The notes: a model not told the origin generated them from the sequence alone. Shown: positions 21,532-33,125, numbered from the stretch's first letter. The stretch: 64,000 nucleotides of DNA from Thuidium tamariscinum (GCA_947034885.2 OX344754.2:15270501-15334500), one strand, 5' to 3'. Numbers and translations: made by a program.

Positions 21532-24500
21532 ATGGACCCTAGTACCAGAGACTTACCTGAGCCCTTCAAGCTCGCAGGACCTGCCAACTACACGATCTGG
21601 AGTTATAAGGCCAAACTAATATTGGTGCATGAGGGCCTCTGGCGGTTCGTCGATCCAACCGTCGCTTAGACTGGCATCGATACGGGAGCATCGTCCAGCG
21701 CTGGCGGAGAGGAGACGACGTCGAACAACACCCGTGGAGGAAACGCGGCGGCGCCTGGAAACAGATCCATCGACCCAGCACGCGATGACGAACTCCGCGA
21801 GCGAGCAGCCCGCATTATCGTTTCCCTGGTAAGAGACTCAATCATCTTGAGTGTCATTCATCTTACCGATCCGCAAGCTATCTGGCTACGATTGAAAACT
21901 ATGTGTGATGTCAAAAGTTCATCACGACGTCTGTCTCTCAAGGAGCAGCTCTACTCACTGAGACTTGCTGAGGGGAAAAGCATAGGAGAACATCTGCAGA
22001 ACATCAATTTGATTGTCACGCAACTAGCTCATCTAGGCATACAGACGTTAGATGAGGATCTCGTAGATATTACACTCAATAGCTTACCTAAGAGCTGGTC
22101 TACGTTTAAACAAATACAAAAGGGGAGAGAACGTGTACCTCCATTTTCAGAACTAGAAGGTCTTATTCTGCAAGAAGAGCTTAGTCGTAATATAGACAAA
22201 CAACGCGAATCAGAGGAGATCTACTTCGTTAGAAACAAACCTCCTAGCAGAAATAGCCAGAACCAGACAAGAGGGCGTGGAGGCCGAAACCGCCTTGATC
22301 GATCCAACACATCAACATCGACACAGAAGACTCAACCTGTGCAGAACCCTGACAGCCGCCAAACTGTTTATTGCCACAAATGTGGCAAACCCGGTCATAT
22401 CGCCTGGGATTGCGCCAAAATTACCTTGGAGGAATGCATCAAGGCGATGCAGCTCCAACTGACCAACATGCAGCGCCCACGATCCCAGTCGCAAGTGAAC
22501 TTGGCTGAAGCTGAAGACAACGACAGCTCTGATGACGGCACTGATTCGGATTCCGCACCAGTTAACGCCTGCCTCAGCGCCTTCCCCGAAGACTCACCAC
22601 CACCAGAAGAATTTATCAATGCCTGCATAGTTAACGAACCCGTCGAAGAAGAATGGTTCCCCGACGATTCACCACCCGCAGAAGAAGTCATCAACGCTTG
22701 CATAGTCTCCGACTCAACCCAAGAGGAGTGGTTCCTCGACTCTGGAGCGTCCTCCCACGTTACGGGAAATCCAGCACTTCTTAGTCAACTCACCTCATCC
22801 AGAATCCCTAGCATCCGAACGGCAGACAACCATATTATGGCAGTAGCTGGCCAAGGCATTGTAAGTGCTGTTGACGATTCAGGAGAAATAAAACAGATCT
22901 CCAATGTTCTCTATGTCCCAGGCGTACGCACCAATCTATTCTCAGTTGATAGACTCACCGATGTGGGGTACAAAGTCACGTTTGAATCTAAGATCTGCAT
23001 CATCTATGATAAAGATCATCAACATCGAATCTTCCTGCAAGGAATTCGAGACCCTAGAAACAACTTATACAAAGTAGCAACCCTATTCGGGAAACTAGGA
23101 TTAATCGCCCAAGCTACCGCCTCTCCACTTGTTTCAGTAAACCCAAACTTAGAAAAGAGTAGACACCCCCAGCCACAACTAGAACCCAGTAGCACACCTG
23201 ACTTAGGAATCACCCATTCACTCGAAGGGCGACCACCACCGAGTACCTGCAACCATCACCAACGAATTCCTGATACAGACATACACCTGTGGCATAAAAG
23301 GATAGGACACATCAATTACCAGAGTCTCTACCATATGACGTCCAAGAACTTGGTAGCAGGCGTTCCCTCCATTCCCTTGATCAAGCATATCTGCCCCTCA
23401 TGTATGCTTGGCAAGCTTCTCCGGGAACGAGTTCCGAAGAAACGAACAACCTTCACTTGTCTAGTCAACCTCTCCAGCTGATCCACAGTGATTTATGTGG
23501 GCCTCTCCCCATAGCATCACGAACGAGCAACAAATACATCCTTACATTCATAGACGACTACTCTCGCAAGACTTGGCTCTACTTCATATCTGACAAATCA
23601 CAAACCCTAGACTGCTTCAAGCAATTCAGAGCCTTAGTAGAGACACCCGACAGGAAAATTGGCACCCTCAGGAGCTACAGGGGGGGAGAATACATCTCCC
23701 ATGACTTCAAGAACTACTGTACCACACATGGCATCAACTGCCAACTTACAGCTGGCTACGCTCCTCACCAAAACGGGATTGCAGAGAGGAAGAACAGAAC
23801 TTTATTGGAAGGTATCAGGAGCATCGTTACTGGGACCAAGATTCCGAAGGCCCTCTGGGAAGAACTCGCCCGAACGGTTAACTATATTCAAAATCACTGC
23901 CCAACCAAGGCCCTCTAACTCAAGACACCTGAAGAAGTATTCACCGGCATCAAACCTCATTTGGGACACCTACGCATCATCGAGTGTACAGCCTACTGTC
24001 ACGTTCCTGAATCCAAACGCAAGAAGTTCGACCCTAAGTCTATTCCCACTATACTGATAGGGTATGACGAAAACAGCAAAGCTTACCGCTGTTATCAACC
24101 ATCCAGCAGAAAAATTATCATCTCGCGAGACGTCAAGTTTGACGAAGGGTCATTCGCACTACCGACTCCTGAAGTCACTAAACCTTTGCAGGATCATAGA
24201 TTCTTAGAACAGCTCCTCTCTCCCACGTCTACAAACCATCACAACAAAACCCTAGCTCCTCAGATGACCCTCCTACTCTAACCCCACCCCCTCTCAACCC
24301 AGATTCAAACCCACCTAGTTCACCAGATCTTCCTGCTATATCCCAACCCCAATCCAACCTCCCTACCCCCTCATCTGCTTCGCATCTCATCCTGTCTCAC
24401 CCTAGTACCTCTGATCCGCCCTCCGACCTCCATCCCAACGCTGATTTAACCTTACCTGCAACCCCACCCGCCCCTGCTCCTCGACGCTCACAACGACCAC

Positions 24501-26165
24501 GGCATCAGAATATACAATTGGATGGATATGACCTCTGCCTCTCAACTGACGACTTCAACATCTGTATGATCACTACTGCCCCACCGATCCCTGCACAAAT
24601 TCTTGAACAGGACACGACCAACATCTCATTCAAGCAAGCCAAACACGACCCCGGCTGGAGACAAGCGATGCAACAAGAAATGGACGCCATCTGGAAGAAT
24701 CAAACCTGGACATTGGAACCCCTTCCCCCAGGTTATAAAGCTATCACATGTAAGTGGGTTTTCAAACTCAAACCTGGCTTACCTGGACAGCCACCCATCA
24801 AGAAGGCGCGTCTCGTTGCCAGAGGATTTGAACAACGGCAAGGTATCGATTTTAACGAAACCTTTGCCCCAGTCATTAAATGGGCTACTCTGCGTACTAC
24901 TGTAGCTTTAGCTGCTACAAAAAGGTGGGATATCCACCACATGGACGTTCGAACTGCCTTTCTTCACGGTCTTCTCAAGGAACGCGTGTTCATGCATCAA
25001 CCTCCTGGATTTCGCGTCCACGAAAAAGAACACCTAGTATGCAGTCTCTACAAGTCTCTCTATGGTCTCAAACAGAGCCCACGGACGTGGTATAAACGCA
25101 TTGATACAGCTCTTCGCAAACTGGGACTCATACGCAACCAATCTGATAGCAATATGTACTATATGCATCAAGATGGCGAGACCCTTATCCTAATGCTATA
25201 CGTTGACGATCTATTTATTACCGGGAGTTCAGACAAACTCATCTCTTGGCTTAAGACCTTCTTGCACAAGGAATTCGACATGACTGATTTGGAAAAGATC
25301 AAAAGATATCTCGATATATCCTTTGAGCACACGATTCTAGGTATTGTTCTCCATCAACGCCAATACGCTGCTTCGATACTTACTGAATTCGGTATGGTTG
25401 ACTGCAAGGCAGCCTCGACTCCACTACTCGATGGCCAGATACTGGTAACAGACATGAAATCACCCCCCACCGACCCCAACTACTACTGCCGACTCATTGA
25501 CAAACTTATTTTCTTAACGATCACCCGGCCCGACATCACCTACGCTGTAAATCGACTCAGCAGTTATATGGCGCACCCTCAAAGAGCCCACCTTGATGCT
25601 GCGAAGCACGTTCTTCGTTACCTCCAGGGCTCCCTTGACCTCGGCATCCTCTATCGCCATGATTCTCCCGTCACCATCTCCGACTTACAGATGCCGACTG
25701 GGGTTCCTGCCCCGACACTAGGCGTTCTATGGGCGCATATGTTTTCACCCTATCAGGCGGCCCTATAACCTAGCAAAGCAAAAAACAGCTCACCGTCTCT
25801 CGATCCTCGACAGAATCTGAATATCGAGCTCTCAGTGATGGTGCCCAAGAGGCGGTTTGGCTATACCGGCTGCTTCACGAATTGCAGCCTCAACCTTCAT
25901 CACCGACTCCCACAAGCATTACTATCCATTGCGACAATCAAGGTGCAATCAAGCTCTCTCAAAACCCAATCTTTCATGCCAGATCCAAACACATAGAAAT
26001 CCACTACCATTTCATCAGAGAGAGAGTCTTGGGGGGGGGAAATCAAGCTTCAATATATTGATACAAATTCTCAACCAGCCGATTCTCTTACAAAGCCATT
26101 AGGCCGTGTGAAGTTCCATCAGCATAGAGTAGCACTAGGACTCCACAGTTTAGAACACCTGAGGA
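21532..26165 (+). pseudogene. Copia gag-pol polyprotein, inactivated
   Basis: Domains in order: gag (about 21532-22400) with zinc knuckle CHKCGKPGHIAWDC; protease WFLDSGASSHVTG (about 22730); pre-integrase HLWHKRIGH and integrase core (about 23280-23900); reverse transcriptase with catalytic YVDD in LMLYVDDLFITG (about 25200); RNase H (about 25680-26000). Lesions: TAG at codon 46 (21667-21669), a frameshift near 23450, TAA at 23916-23918, a frameshift between about 24210 and 24280, another near 25690, and a further shift at the G run near 26031-26039. The catalytic residues remain readable, so decay is recent. It cannot make a full polyprotein. Confidence 0.9.
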
Positions 26166-26780
26166 AAGAACAATCCTCTCCTCCTATATACAGTAGTATC
26201 CACAGCAACCCTAGAAAACCTAACGCTGAAACAGATAGCTCTCTGCCTCAACCAGGGACCCAAAACTCTTGTACTGCACACCCTTATACCCTAAAACTTC
26301 CTTGGAGCAATCTGCCCATGAGAAATATAGACCCGGCGTTCTACCAACCCTCACAACATAAAACTTCTGCCCAATTAGCCTTCCCCGCGCGGAACTGCCA
26401 AGCATCCTGCTTCGATGAACGTCGCCAACAACTTCAGGTTTCCGTAAGTTACCTCACGTCGGAGAAAGCAACATATCAATCGAAGACTCCTGCCTCTCAT
26501 CCTCCGAGCAAACGGCGCAAACCTCAGCCCCTACATTCGTCTCCAACATCGCCGTCCGCACAAGATCACAGCACCACTCCGCCAATCGCGACACGATCGA
26601 ACACAACAACCAGATCAACAATCCAGTTAAGCTCTTCAACGACAAACCCTCCACACACTCCCGCAAGGTCCGGATTCGATCAGCATCCACGCGCGCCATC
26701 ACAGACTCATCAAATTCATAGACACCTTGTGAATCTTACTTGTACAGATAGCAATGCCAGGAACAATCCAATCTCTCGAT
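26166..26780 (+). other. Copia 3' untranslated region
   Basis: About 600 bp between the end of RNase H and the purine tract. A long open frame crosses it (26108-26857), but it shows no domain, runs into the LTR and is Pro/Ser/Thr-biased, so I do not call it a gene. Confidence 0.5.
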
Positions 26781-26790
26781 TGAAGGGGGG
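26781..26790 (+). other. Copia polypurine tract
   Basis: TGAAGGGGGG immediately before the 3' LTR, the expected plus-strand primer site. Confidence 0.8.
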
Positions 26791-26970
26791 TGTTGGCAAT
26801 TCCAAGGTTCTAGGGTTACATCCCTCTTTAATGGATGTCCCTCTCTGTTCGTCATAGTAGGGTTTTACTGTGTACTTAAGCTCAAGCTAAACCCTGTTTA
26901 GCCCTCTCTAATTTTACTCACAGAACACACGCTCTGTGTCTGTGCTTCGTACTGCTACTGAATTCCTACA
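26791..26970 (+). repeat. Copia 3' LTR
   Basis: 180 bp, same ends as the 5' LTR. It is followed by the second GAGTA at 26971-26975 and then by the transporter leader; the ATG is 45 bp further on. Confidence 0.95.
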
Positions 26971-27015
26971 GAGTAGGTCTATAGGCTTACCAATCAGTAG
27001 TCCAGGCCATAAGCC

Positions 27016-27608
27016 ATGGCCAAACAACGGCTTAGTGACGGACACGACATGTTCTCGAGCGACCCTGTGAAAGAAACGGCAACACCACGCCCCGAAAATC
27101 AGACATGGACCAAAATGCTGGCCGCACAGGTCGGGGACCTCAAGGTTTTCGCCATAGCAATCGGCTACTGCTTATCCGCATCTCTCCTCTCCATCTTCAA
27201 CAAATGGGCAATCATGGAATTTCCATATCCCGGCTCCCTCACGGCCCTCCAATACTTCACGGCGGCTTTTGGGGTGCTCCTTCTCGGCCGGTTCAACATC
27301 CTTGATCACGACCCTCTCGATCGACGGACAATGTGGAACTTCCTCCCAACAGCGATCTGCTACTACATGAGCCTCTTCACCAACTCCGAGCTCCTCCTCC
27401 ACGCCAATATCGACACGTTCATCGTCACACGCCTCCGCTGCGGGAACCCTAGGGTTGCTCATTTGCATAATGGGTGGGCTTCTACCAGCAGTCGACGACC
27501 AAGGCCAAGACGACAACTGAACCTACTCCAGCGGTCGCAGTCAACGGAGACGAAGAAGAGGCTCTCCTTTCCAATTTTGCGGCAAAATCACCCCGCCTTA
27601 AGTCTTGA
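27016..27608 (+). pseudogene. GONST3: GONST3-like nucleotide-sugar transporter, deleted copy
   Basis: Codons 1-138 match the intact unit B gene almost residue for residue. At 27426/27427 the sequence jumps to what is 57470 in unit B, so 524 bp are missing (B 56946-57469). That removes about half of the protein, including most membrane helices and the GVVNK nucleotide-binding motif. Because 524 is not a multiple of three, the remaining 3' end is out of frame. The open frame therefore encodes 204 residues with a false tail. The breakpoints share no obvious homology. The copy also lies 45 bp behind the Copia 3' LTR, so its own leader is split. Probably dead, whichever event came first. Confidence 0.9.
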
Positions 27609-27816
27609 GGGCTCCAAATGCGTTCGTTAGCGAGCACAAGGATAATTAGGATGGCACACGATCCCAATTGTCTTGGCACTCGCCAATTGTTTCATTTGAT
27701 TGACAATTGCATTATAGGTGCATTGCAATAGCTTCATAGATCCTTTGAGAGCGATTGTAGGAGACTTCTGTAATCTGTACAGGGTAGCTGTTGCGAAGTA
27801 AGGATTTCTTTTTTAA
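27609..27816. other. 3' flank of the transporter pseudogene
   Basis: 27609-27757 matches the 3' flank of the unit B gene (57654-57799); the rest is not in B. It probably includes the old 3' UTR. No polyadenylation signal can be assigned with confidence. Confidence 0.4.
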
Positions 27817-28455
27817 CCCCTAAATGCCCAAGGCTTTTTGTAAGCTTCTAAGAATTTGTTCTAAATGGAACAAGAAGCCAACATTTTGATAAGCTTTATC
27901 AATTTTGCTTGAAATGTAACCATACACATTCAAATGAGAGATGTTAGAGATTACTTAAGAAAAGAAAATACAACAATATCACTTGTGGACTGAAAGATTA
28001 TAATGTTTGCTCATCAAGATGTTAAAACCACAAAAGTAACTTGAAGTCTTTCAATCCTCTTTTCACATGTCAAATCTTAAAAATTGGTCAACGAAAATAT
28101 GTGAGGGTAAAGGGCCTACCATGTGTAATGTCAATCAATTTGTGGCTTCTCAAATCTATACCACAGTTGTTTTTTTAAATGAGTTTCTAATGTGCTTTTT
28201 CCTTCAAGATCTATTGTATTTGAGGCTCATTTCCAAGAGAGTTCAACATTATGGAAAGTCAACTGATACCCTTGCACAAAATTTTGATTAGAAAAACCAT
28301 AATCAATCGTTTTCAAAATTGGATTTTTGATGCTTAAATTAGACTTCAAAAAAATCTTTTAAAAATATATGATATTAAAAATGGAAACTTAGATAGGTTT
28401 TATTTATCTTCAAAGTTTTACAAACACTAGATTTTGGTGCCTTGGGCATTTAGGG
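27817..28455. mobile_element. TTAA-type inverted-repeat element, second copy
   Basis: Starts after TTAA (27813-27816) with CCCCTAAATGCCCAA. The right end near 28441-28455 reads CTTGGGCATTTAGGG, but the TTAA there is altered. The interior matches 8871-9505 and 1-212. Unit B retains only the right part (57801-57955), because 27758-28301 is missing there. Confidence 0.55.
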
Positions 28456-28463
28456 ATGAAGAC

Positions 28464-29383
28464 TCTAAAGGGCCAAGGCCATCTATATGTCAAAAACCAC
28501 TCAAAACCGTCATTCCTATCACATTCACCTAAGAGAATAGAAAAAGTTTCTTTTTAAAGAATCTAACTATAGGGTGTTGTAGTGTACTTGTTTGAGATCA
28601 CGTAGTAAATTTCTTTTTATGAAGTTTGACAATATCAATTAGAAGATATTAGCATTCAAAGTTGAAAGAAAGAATTTTTCTTAAGACTATCTTACAATTT
28701 AGATGACTTTAGCCACCATTTAACAAAAAAAATTCAATTGTAAACTTTGGATTAAATCTTTTTTGTTCAAGAGTAGAATTTAGACTTTAGGATTTTTTAA
28801 AAAAAAATCAACACTTTTGATTATCATTTAAAAAAAATTGTTAAGTAGAAGTAGATTCAAAATTGAAAGAAAAACTAAATCATTTATAACTTTCAGATCA
28901 AATTGAAATACAATAATCTAATGGCAAGATTGTTTTAGCAAAAAAATTTGCACTTGTCAAAGAAATTTGTTTGAAATTTTTTCAAAATTATATTTATTAA
29001 TTAATCTTATGAGTTATTTTAAAAAACAAACTCAAACTACTCCTAAAACAAGATTGTTCATGACTTTCACATCACTAATCCAAATGGAGTGAATCACAAC
29101 TTTATACACACACAAATATATGTATATATAAGGGGAAAAAAATTCAAGAAATCAGTCCTTAGATTTTGTGGATTTATTTTTTGCCCATCAAGTTGAAATT
29201 TAGGCTTTTTATAGTATAACTTTTTCCAAGGGATAGCAACTGAAATAAAAATGATATTTCTACAAAGATAATTATTTTTTCTGTCCTATAAGAAAATTTC
29301 AAAAAGTTTCATTAAAAATTGAGATAATTGGAACATCTCCAAATTCTAAATTGTCTCCCAAGGGAACAAAGGGCCTTTAGAGG
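28464..29383. mobile_element. Possible further TTAA-type element
   Basis: Ends CTCTAAAGGGCC (28464 onward) and GGGCCTTTAGAGG, then TTAA at 29384-29387. The right end resembles the CCCCTAAATGCCC ends of the family above. The left TTAA is missing. It could be one end of a composite with 27817-28455. Present in both units (B 57964-58883), AT-rich and non-coding. Confidence 0.35.
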
Positions 29384-29697
29384 TTAATAATTTTATTTTT
29401 AATGAATTAATCTCTAGTGAACTAACTTTGTTGTCTAATCAAACATCATTTTTGACCTAAATTTTGCCTTTTGAATTATGTACAAGTTTCAATTTCATAT
29501 TTTATTATTGGAGACTATGTATTATCTACTAATGAAACAAGATGTGTGGACCCTAGACTCGAAACCCTAAATCTGACAGATAATCCATGACTCGCAGTCT
29601 TCTAGACTGGGCCTCGATTGAACGATCCCAGGACATTGGCAAACCGTAGGTCTGGAAATTCATCACTAATTTAAATTTGGTTTGAAAAATTTCTTGG

Positions 29698-30328
29698 AAC
29701 CTTTGGGAATCCATAACTGATCTTGTTCCAAATGTCTTGATTTTAATTGCATTGGGATAAATTTTGTCTTACCAAACTGAAAGCAAAACGAAACTGCCAT
29801 CATAATATCTTAATTTCTGAATTTGACGGGAAATTGCATTTGCAGAACCTTTGAAAACTTCTAACAAATTCAAATATGCTTCAAATGATATTATTTCACT
29901 TTCGCTCCACTTTGCATTGCTTAATTCTAAAACTCGACAACAAAAAATAGAAGAAGAAACAGTATTGAGAGTGTCTGAGTTCAACGAAAAAATGTAAGCT
30001 TAGGTTCATATCAGAACCTCCGAAAACTCCTAGCCAATTCAAGTGGTTCAACTATCACGATTTCACTTGCGTCGTGTTTTACTTTGCGTTGTCACACTCT
30101 TAAACTTTTCAGCAAAATTAAAATAAGAAACACAATGAGAGTGTTTGAATTTGACAAAAAGCTGCAGGCTCTGAACCTTTGAAAACTCGTAAGTAGTTCA
30201 AACGACCTCCAGAAAACATGATTTCAATTGCGTCGCGTTCCACTTTGCATGGTTTAACTCTCGAACTTGCCAGCAAATTTTAAAGAGAATGCGCAATGAG
30301 AGTTTTGTTCGATTGTGACGCAACGCAG
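29698..30328. repeat. Four degenerate tandem repeats of ~140-178 bp (unit A)
   Basis: Units begin GAACCTTTG or GAACCTCCG at about 29698, 29835, 30013 and 30174, and share a core around CACTTTGC...TTAA...CT(C)GACAA...AATGAGAGTGT. They end where the DUF641 fragment begins. The same array is at 59198-59828. Role unknown. Confidence 0.55.
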
Positions 30329-30583
30329 GGCGCCATGATGATCGTGAACCCGGTGTTCCACCGCTTCTTCGTGATCCGGATGGAGCTCATCCTCTCGCAG
30401 CTGACGAAAGTGGCGGATCAGGAGGCTTCGATCTCCCTGCTCGCGGCTTTCTTCAACGCCTTCAAGGCCGTGTGGCTGCTGCACCACCTCGCGTTCGCAC
30501 ATGAGCTTCCCGTCTCCATTTTTAGGGTTCTAGTGCGGGCGGATTTCGACCCGCGCTTCATGGAGCAGGTTAGTGTTCTTTGA
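30326..30583 (+). pseudogene. DUF641 (GIL1-like) gene fragment (unit A)
   Basis: A GC-rich frame of about 80 residues resembles the C-terminal part of the DUF641 family, plant proteins related to GRAVITROPIC IN THE LIGHT 1. The clearest piece is FNAFKAVWLLHHLAFAHE followed by IFRV and FDPRFMEQV, matching the family's VWLLHRLAF...IFQV...FSEVYMESV pattern. Only this exon-like piece is present, and it ends at CAG/GTTAGT, a good splice donor. No other DUF641 sequence is found nearby. It follows tandem repeats with no promoter of its own. A gene fragment, not a working gene. The unit B copy (59826-60083) is identical. Confidence 0.55.
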
Positions 30584-32167
30584 GCTTTACCGGCTATTAT
30601 CCTTCAATTCCCATATTCAACAGGGTTTTCAAGTACCTCCTCCGGTGTGAAAACTGCCCAAATTCAGTGTCTCTATTCATACAACATTAGATCTTCTAAC
30701 AAACAACAGTTTCAAAACCTCTTTAAAGTAATATTGATTGTTGGTCCTAGCTTGGTTTGCATTCAAACCGTCATGCAAGTGATCTTCTTTTAATGTAATA
30801 ACCTTTTTAATGTAATGTAATGTGTCAAACCAATCTTAGGCCTTGTTCCTAATAGAAGGTATAATTAGTGCAAAGTTTGTTGTAATGTAACAATATAAAA
30901 AAGATGTTGTCAAAATGCAAGGTTTTCATTGAAAAAGTGTTAAGATGTCATTGGTGTTTAGTAGAACAACTACATGATGAACCACATGAATAATAAGTGG
31001 TGATAAATGAAATTATGAAGCAATTTACATTTAGTACACCATAATAGGTTAGATGTTTTCTTGAAAATGTGATGGAGTTCTATCCTACTCCCTTTGTCTC
31101 AAAATAGAGTTGTGGTACTCCTACAATTCTTCCAAAAAAAGCATGGATTTGTGAGAGAGTAAAACCCAATTATTTATTATCCCATTTCTAGTGACGCACT
31201 CTGTATTAACTTCCTTTTTATTCTCAAATGTTGGATTAGGTGACGACCTATGAGGAGGATCCAAAGTCAGCATCATGGTCAACCCCGGCTTCATTGTAAA
31301 TCAACAAACCATCAAGTGCCAAGTGTTCTGCAATAGTAAATACCAGTGACTCACTGGTAGTGAGTTCTCTCCTTGTAGCAACCCAACCCATTTGAAGAAT
31401 TCTCTTGAAATACCTTTTCTCAAACCCTAATTCAGCGTGGATCAAGAGTTTGTGGGCTCTGAACCCAAGGGGAGGTGGCTTTGAATTGACACAAGCTACG
31501 CGAGACAAGAGGAATTGACCAGAGCTACATGTTTGTTGGAGACCCCATCTGAGGTTTTCTCAGGAATTACATTGCTGCTTTCGAAGCTTGGACGCTATAT
31601 TGTTGATTCATGGAGAAGAAGAACTTTGGTTTAGACTTTAGGACCTTTATATGGAAGGTCTAGTACTGGACAATGGCAGGAATAGTGAGAATAGTGGACA
31701 ATGACATTACCTCGTGGAGAGGAGGATTCTTATACGATTAATTCATTGATTCTTTGAGGAGGGATACGGTAGTGAGAGGATTGTGGTATGTCATAGAAAC
31801 GGGTGGTGTTTTCTATGGACGGGTGGAGGATAGTATTTGTGTGCGTTCCAAGGCGTGGGTCTGAGAATTTTGGATATTCTGGGATTCTTAGGAGCCATGA
31901 GACGAGAATGGGAGTCTCATTGGGCGGCTGACCTTCGGTGGACTGTGCACTGCCATTTGTTTTACCAGAATATGAACAAAATTGATTTGGTTTACATTTA
32001 CAAACCCGTTTGTTGAGGAATTCGAATGTTCAGTGATATCGTGGTGAATTCTGCTTCCTGAATTATGTAGGATATATCTATAGGTTATGGTGCATTCGTT
32101 CATACTGGGTGGGCTATTCACCGCAGGACATTGAAAATGTTGTAGACGCGTACAGCGTCGGTTTCTG
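30584..32167. other. Spacer shared without change by both units
   Basis: Identical to 60084-61667. Two open frames on the minus strand (31248-31508 and 31888-32241) are intact in both copies, but identity of the whole tract makes that uninformative and no domain is recognised. Nothing else is supported. Confidence 0.45.
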
Positions 32168-33125
32168 CTACTTCTCATAGCATCCCCTGGCATGACTTCG
32201 TAGTGTTCGGCCAAAAATTTTAGAATCCAAGAAATTATCATTCGAAGTGCCGGCAGTCATGACAGACCTGTCTTTGGGCTCCCACCGAATCCCAACAACC
32301 TTCAATCGCACCATCGATTTGGTAACAATCGAGTGGGAACTCGATTCACACCACTTATCGAACTTTAGTGATGGACCGGGACAGAACTCAAATCCATCCA
32401 TCTGCGTGCGTGGGACAAAGATCCGTGCTGGCTCACAGGCTACTAGAAACATTAGGCAGGAGCATAAAACTTCCTAGCGCAATAATACAGCAAAATTTGC
32501 AGAAAGTGAGTGGTTCATGCAAAACCTCCCAGAGAAAGCGATGCAAAAGATTGAGTGTGAAGTTTGCACAATGCAATCTGAGGAAACAAGACAAATGAAA
32601 AAAGAGACATCAATCTACTCGAGAACAAAATTTCACAGAAAAATCTAGTAGCAAGCATTTTCACAAAAAATTATAGGACTGAGTAATGTAAAATCTCCAT
32701 TCACCATACAAAGGAACTTTGAGCCTTTCCCCTACAAAAATCTCGAAACTTGCACAATCTATAATTTTGCATAGGACGAGTGAGTGACTCGTGAAAACTG
32801 ATGAAAGTGATGTGAAAGAAGAGATGTTGCACCAGAAAAGATGTGGACGAAGACTAAAGTAGTCGTACCTGCCAAGAATCCATTGTGCATGACTTCGGTG
32901 ACCTCAACTTCGACTTCTGTGTTCCGCCCCATTTGACTTCGTTACAGATGGGGCAGAACATAATGCACTTGATCGACCCAGAACACCACAGAGCCCGTAT
33001 TCGGGCGCACTCGCCCTTCCGACACATTCTCCAGCGTCGTCACGGTCAAGGAGTAGCCAAGCTATTCCGAGCATTGCTCTGCGTCCACATCCTTGAGTAG
33101 GCGCCGAATCAGTGCTCGTCGCGAG
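32168..33125 (-). pseudogene. NRPD7/NRPE7-like RNA polymerase IV/V subunit 7 relic (unit A)
   Basis: Two exons on the minus strand. Exon 1 (33125-32879) encodes sequence like the N-terminal half of plant Pol IV/V subunit 7, with GYSLTVTTLENVSEGRVR and CIMFRP. Exon 2 (32439-32168) encodes the C-terminal half, with MVRLKVVGIRW and NDNFLD. The 439-bp intron has canonical ends (GCAG/GTACG and CTAGTAG/CC) and joins in frame. Subunit 7 forms the stalk of the polymerases used in RNA-directed DNA methylation. This copy is dead: TAG interrupts the codons before LGYSL, one base is added near 33110, two bases are missing near 32972, and a foldback (32921-32959) shifts frame. The true N-terminus is not found. 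NRPB7 is a weaker match. Confidence 0.6.
32921..32959. repeat. Foldback inside the subunit-7-like exon (unit A, imperfect)
   Basis: Arms 32921-32935 and 32945-32959 pair with two mismatches around a 9-base loop. The unit B equivalent (62421-62459) is perfect. It lies where the reading frame changes between CIMFRP and the downstream coding match. Confidence 0.65.

Larger units (their letters stand above)
21197..26970 (+). mobile_element. Ty1/Copia LTR retrotransposon, complete in outline
   Basis: 5774 bp with two 180-bp LTRs and a 5-bp target duplication GAGTA (21192-21196 and 26971-26975). Unit B has the empty site with a single GAGTA. Order on the plus strand: LTR, primer-binding site, gag, protease, integrase, reverse transcriptase, RNase H, purine tract, LTR, which is the Copia order. 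The coding region is broken (see 21532-26165). Insertion was at a putative splice acceptor in the transporter leader. Confidence 0.95.

Noticed and set aside
26108-26857. 249-codon open frame at the end of the Copia
   Set aside because: It overlaps the end of RNase H in another frame, crosses the purine tract into the 3' LTR, shows no domain and is Pro/Ser/Thr-biased. Most likely chance.
29570-29640. Possible tRNA-like sequence with GGCCTCGATTGAACGATCC
   Set aside because: No cloverleaf with acceptor stem and T-arm could be built on either strand.
31248-32241. Two minus-strand frames fully conserved in both units
   Set aside because: They lie in the tract where both units are identical, so conservation says nothing about coding; no domain recognised.
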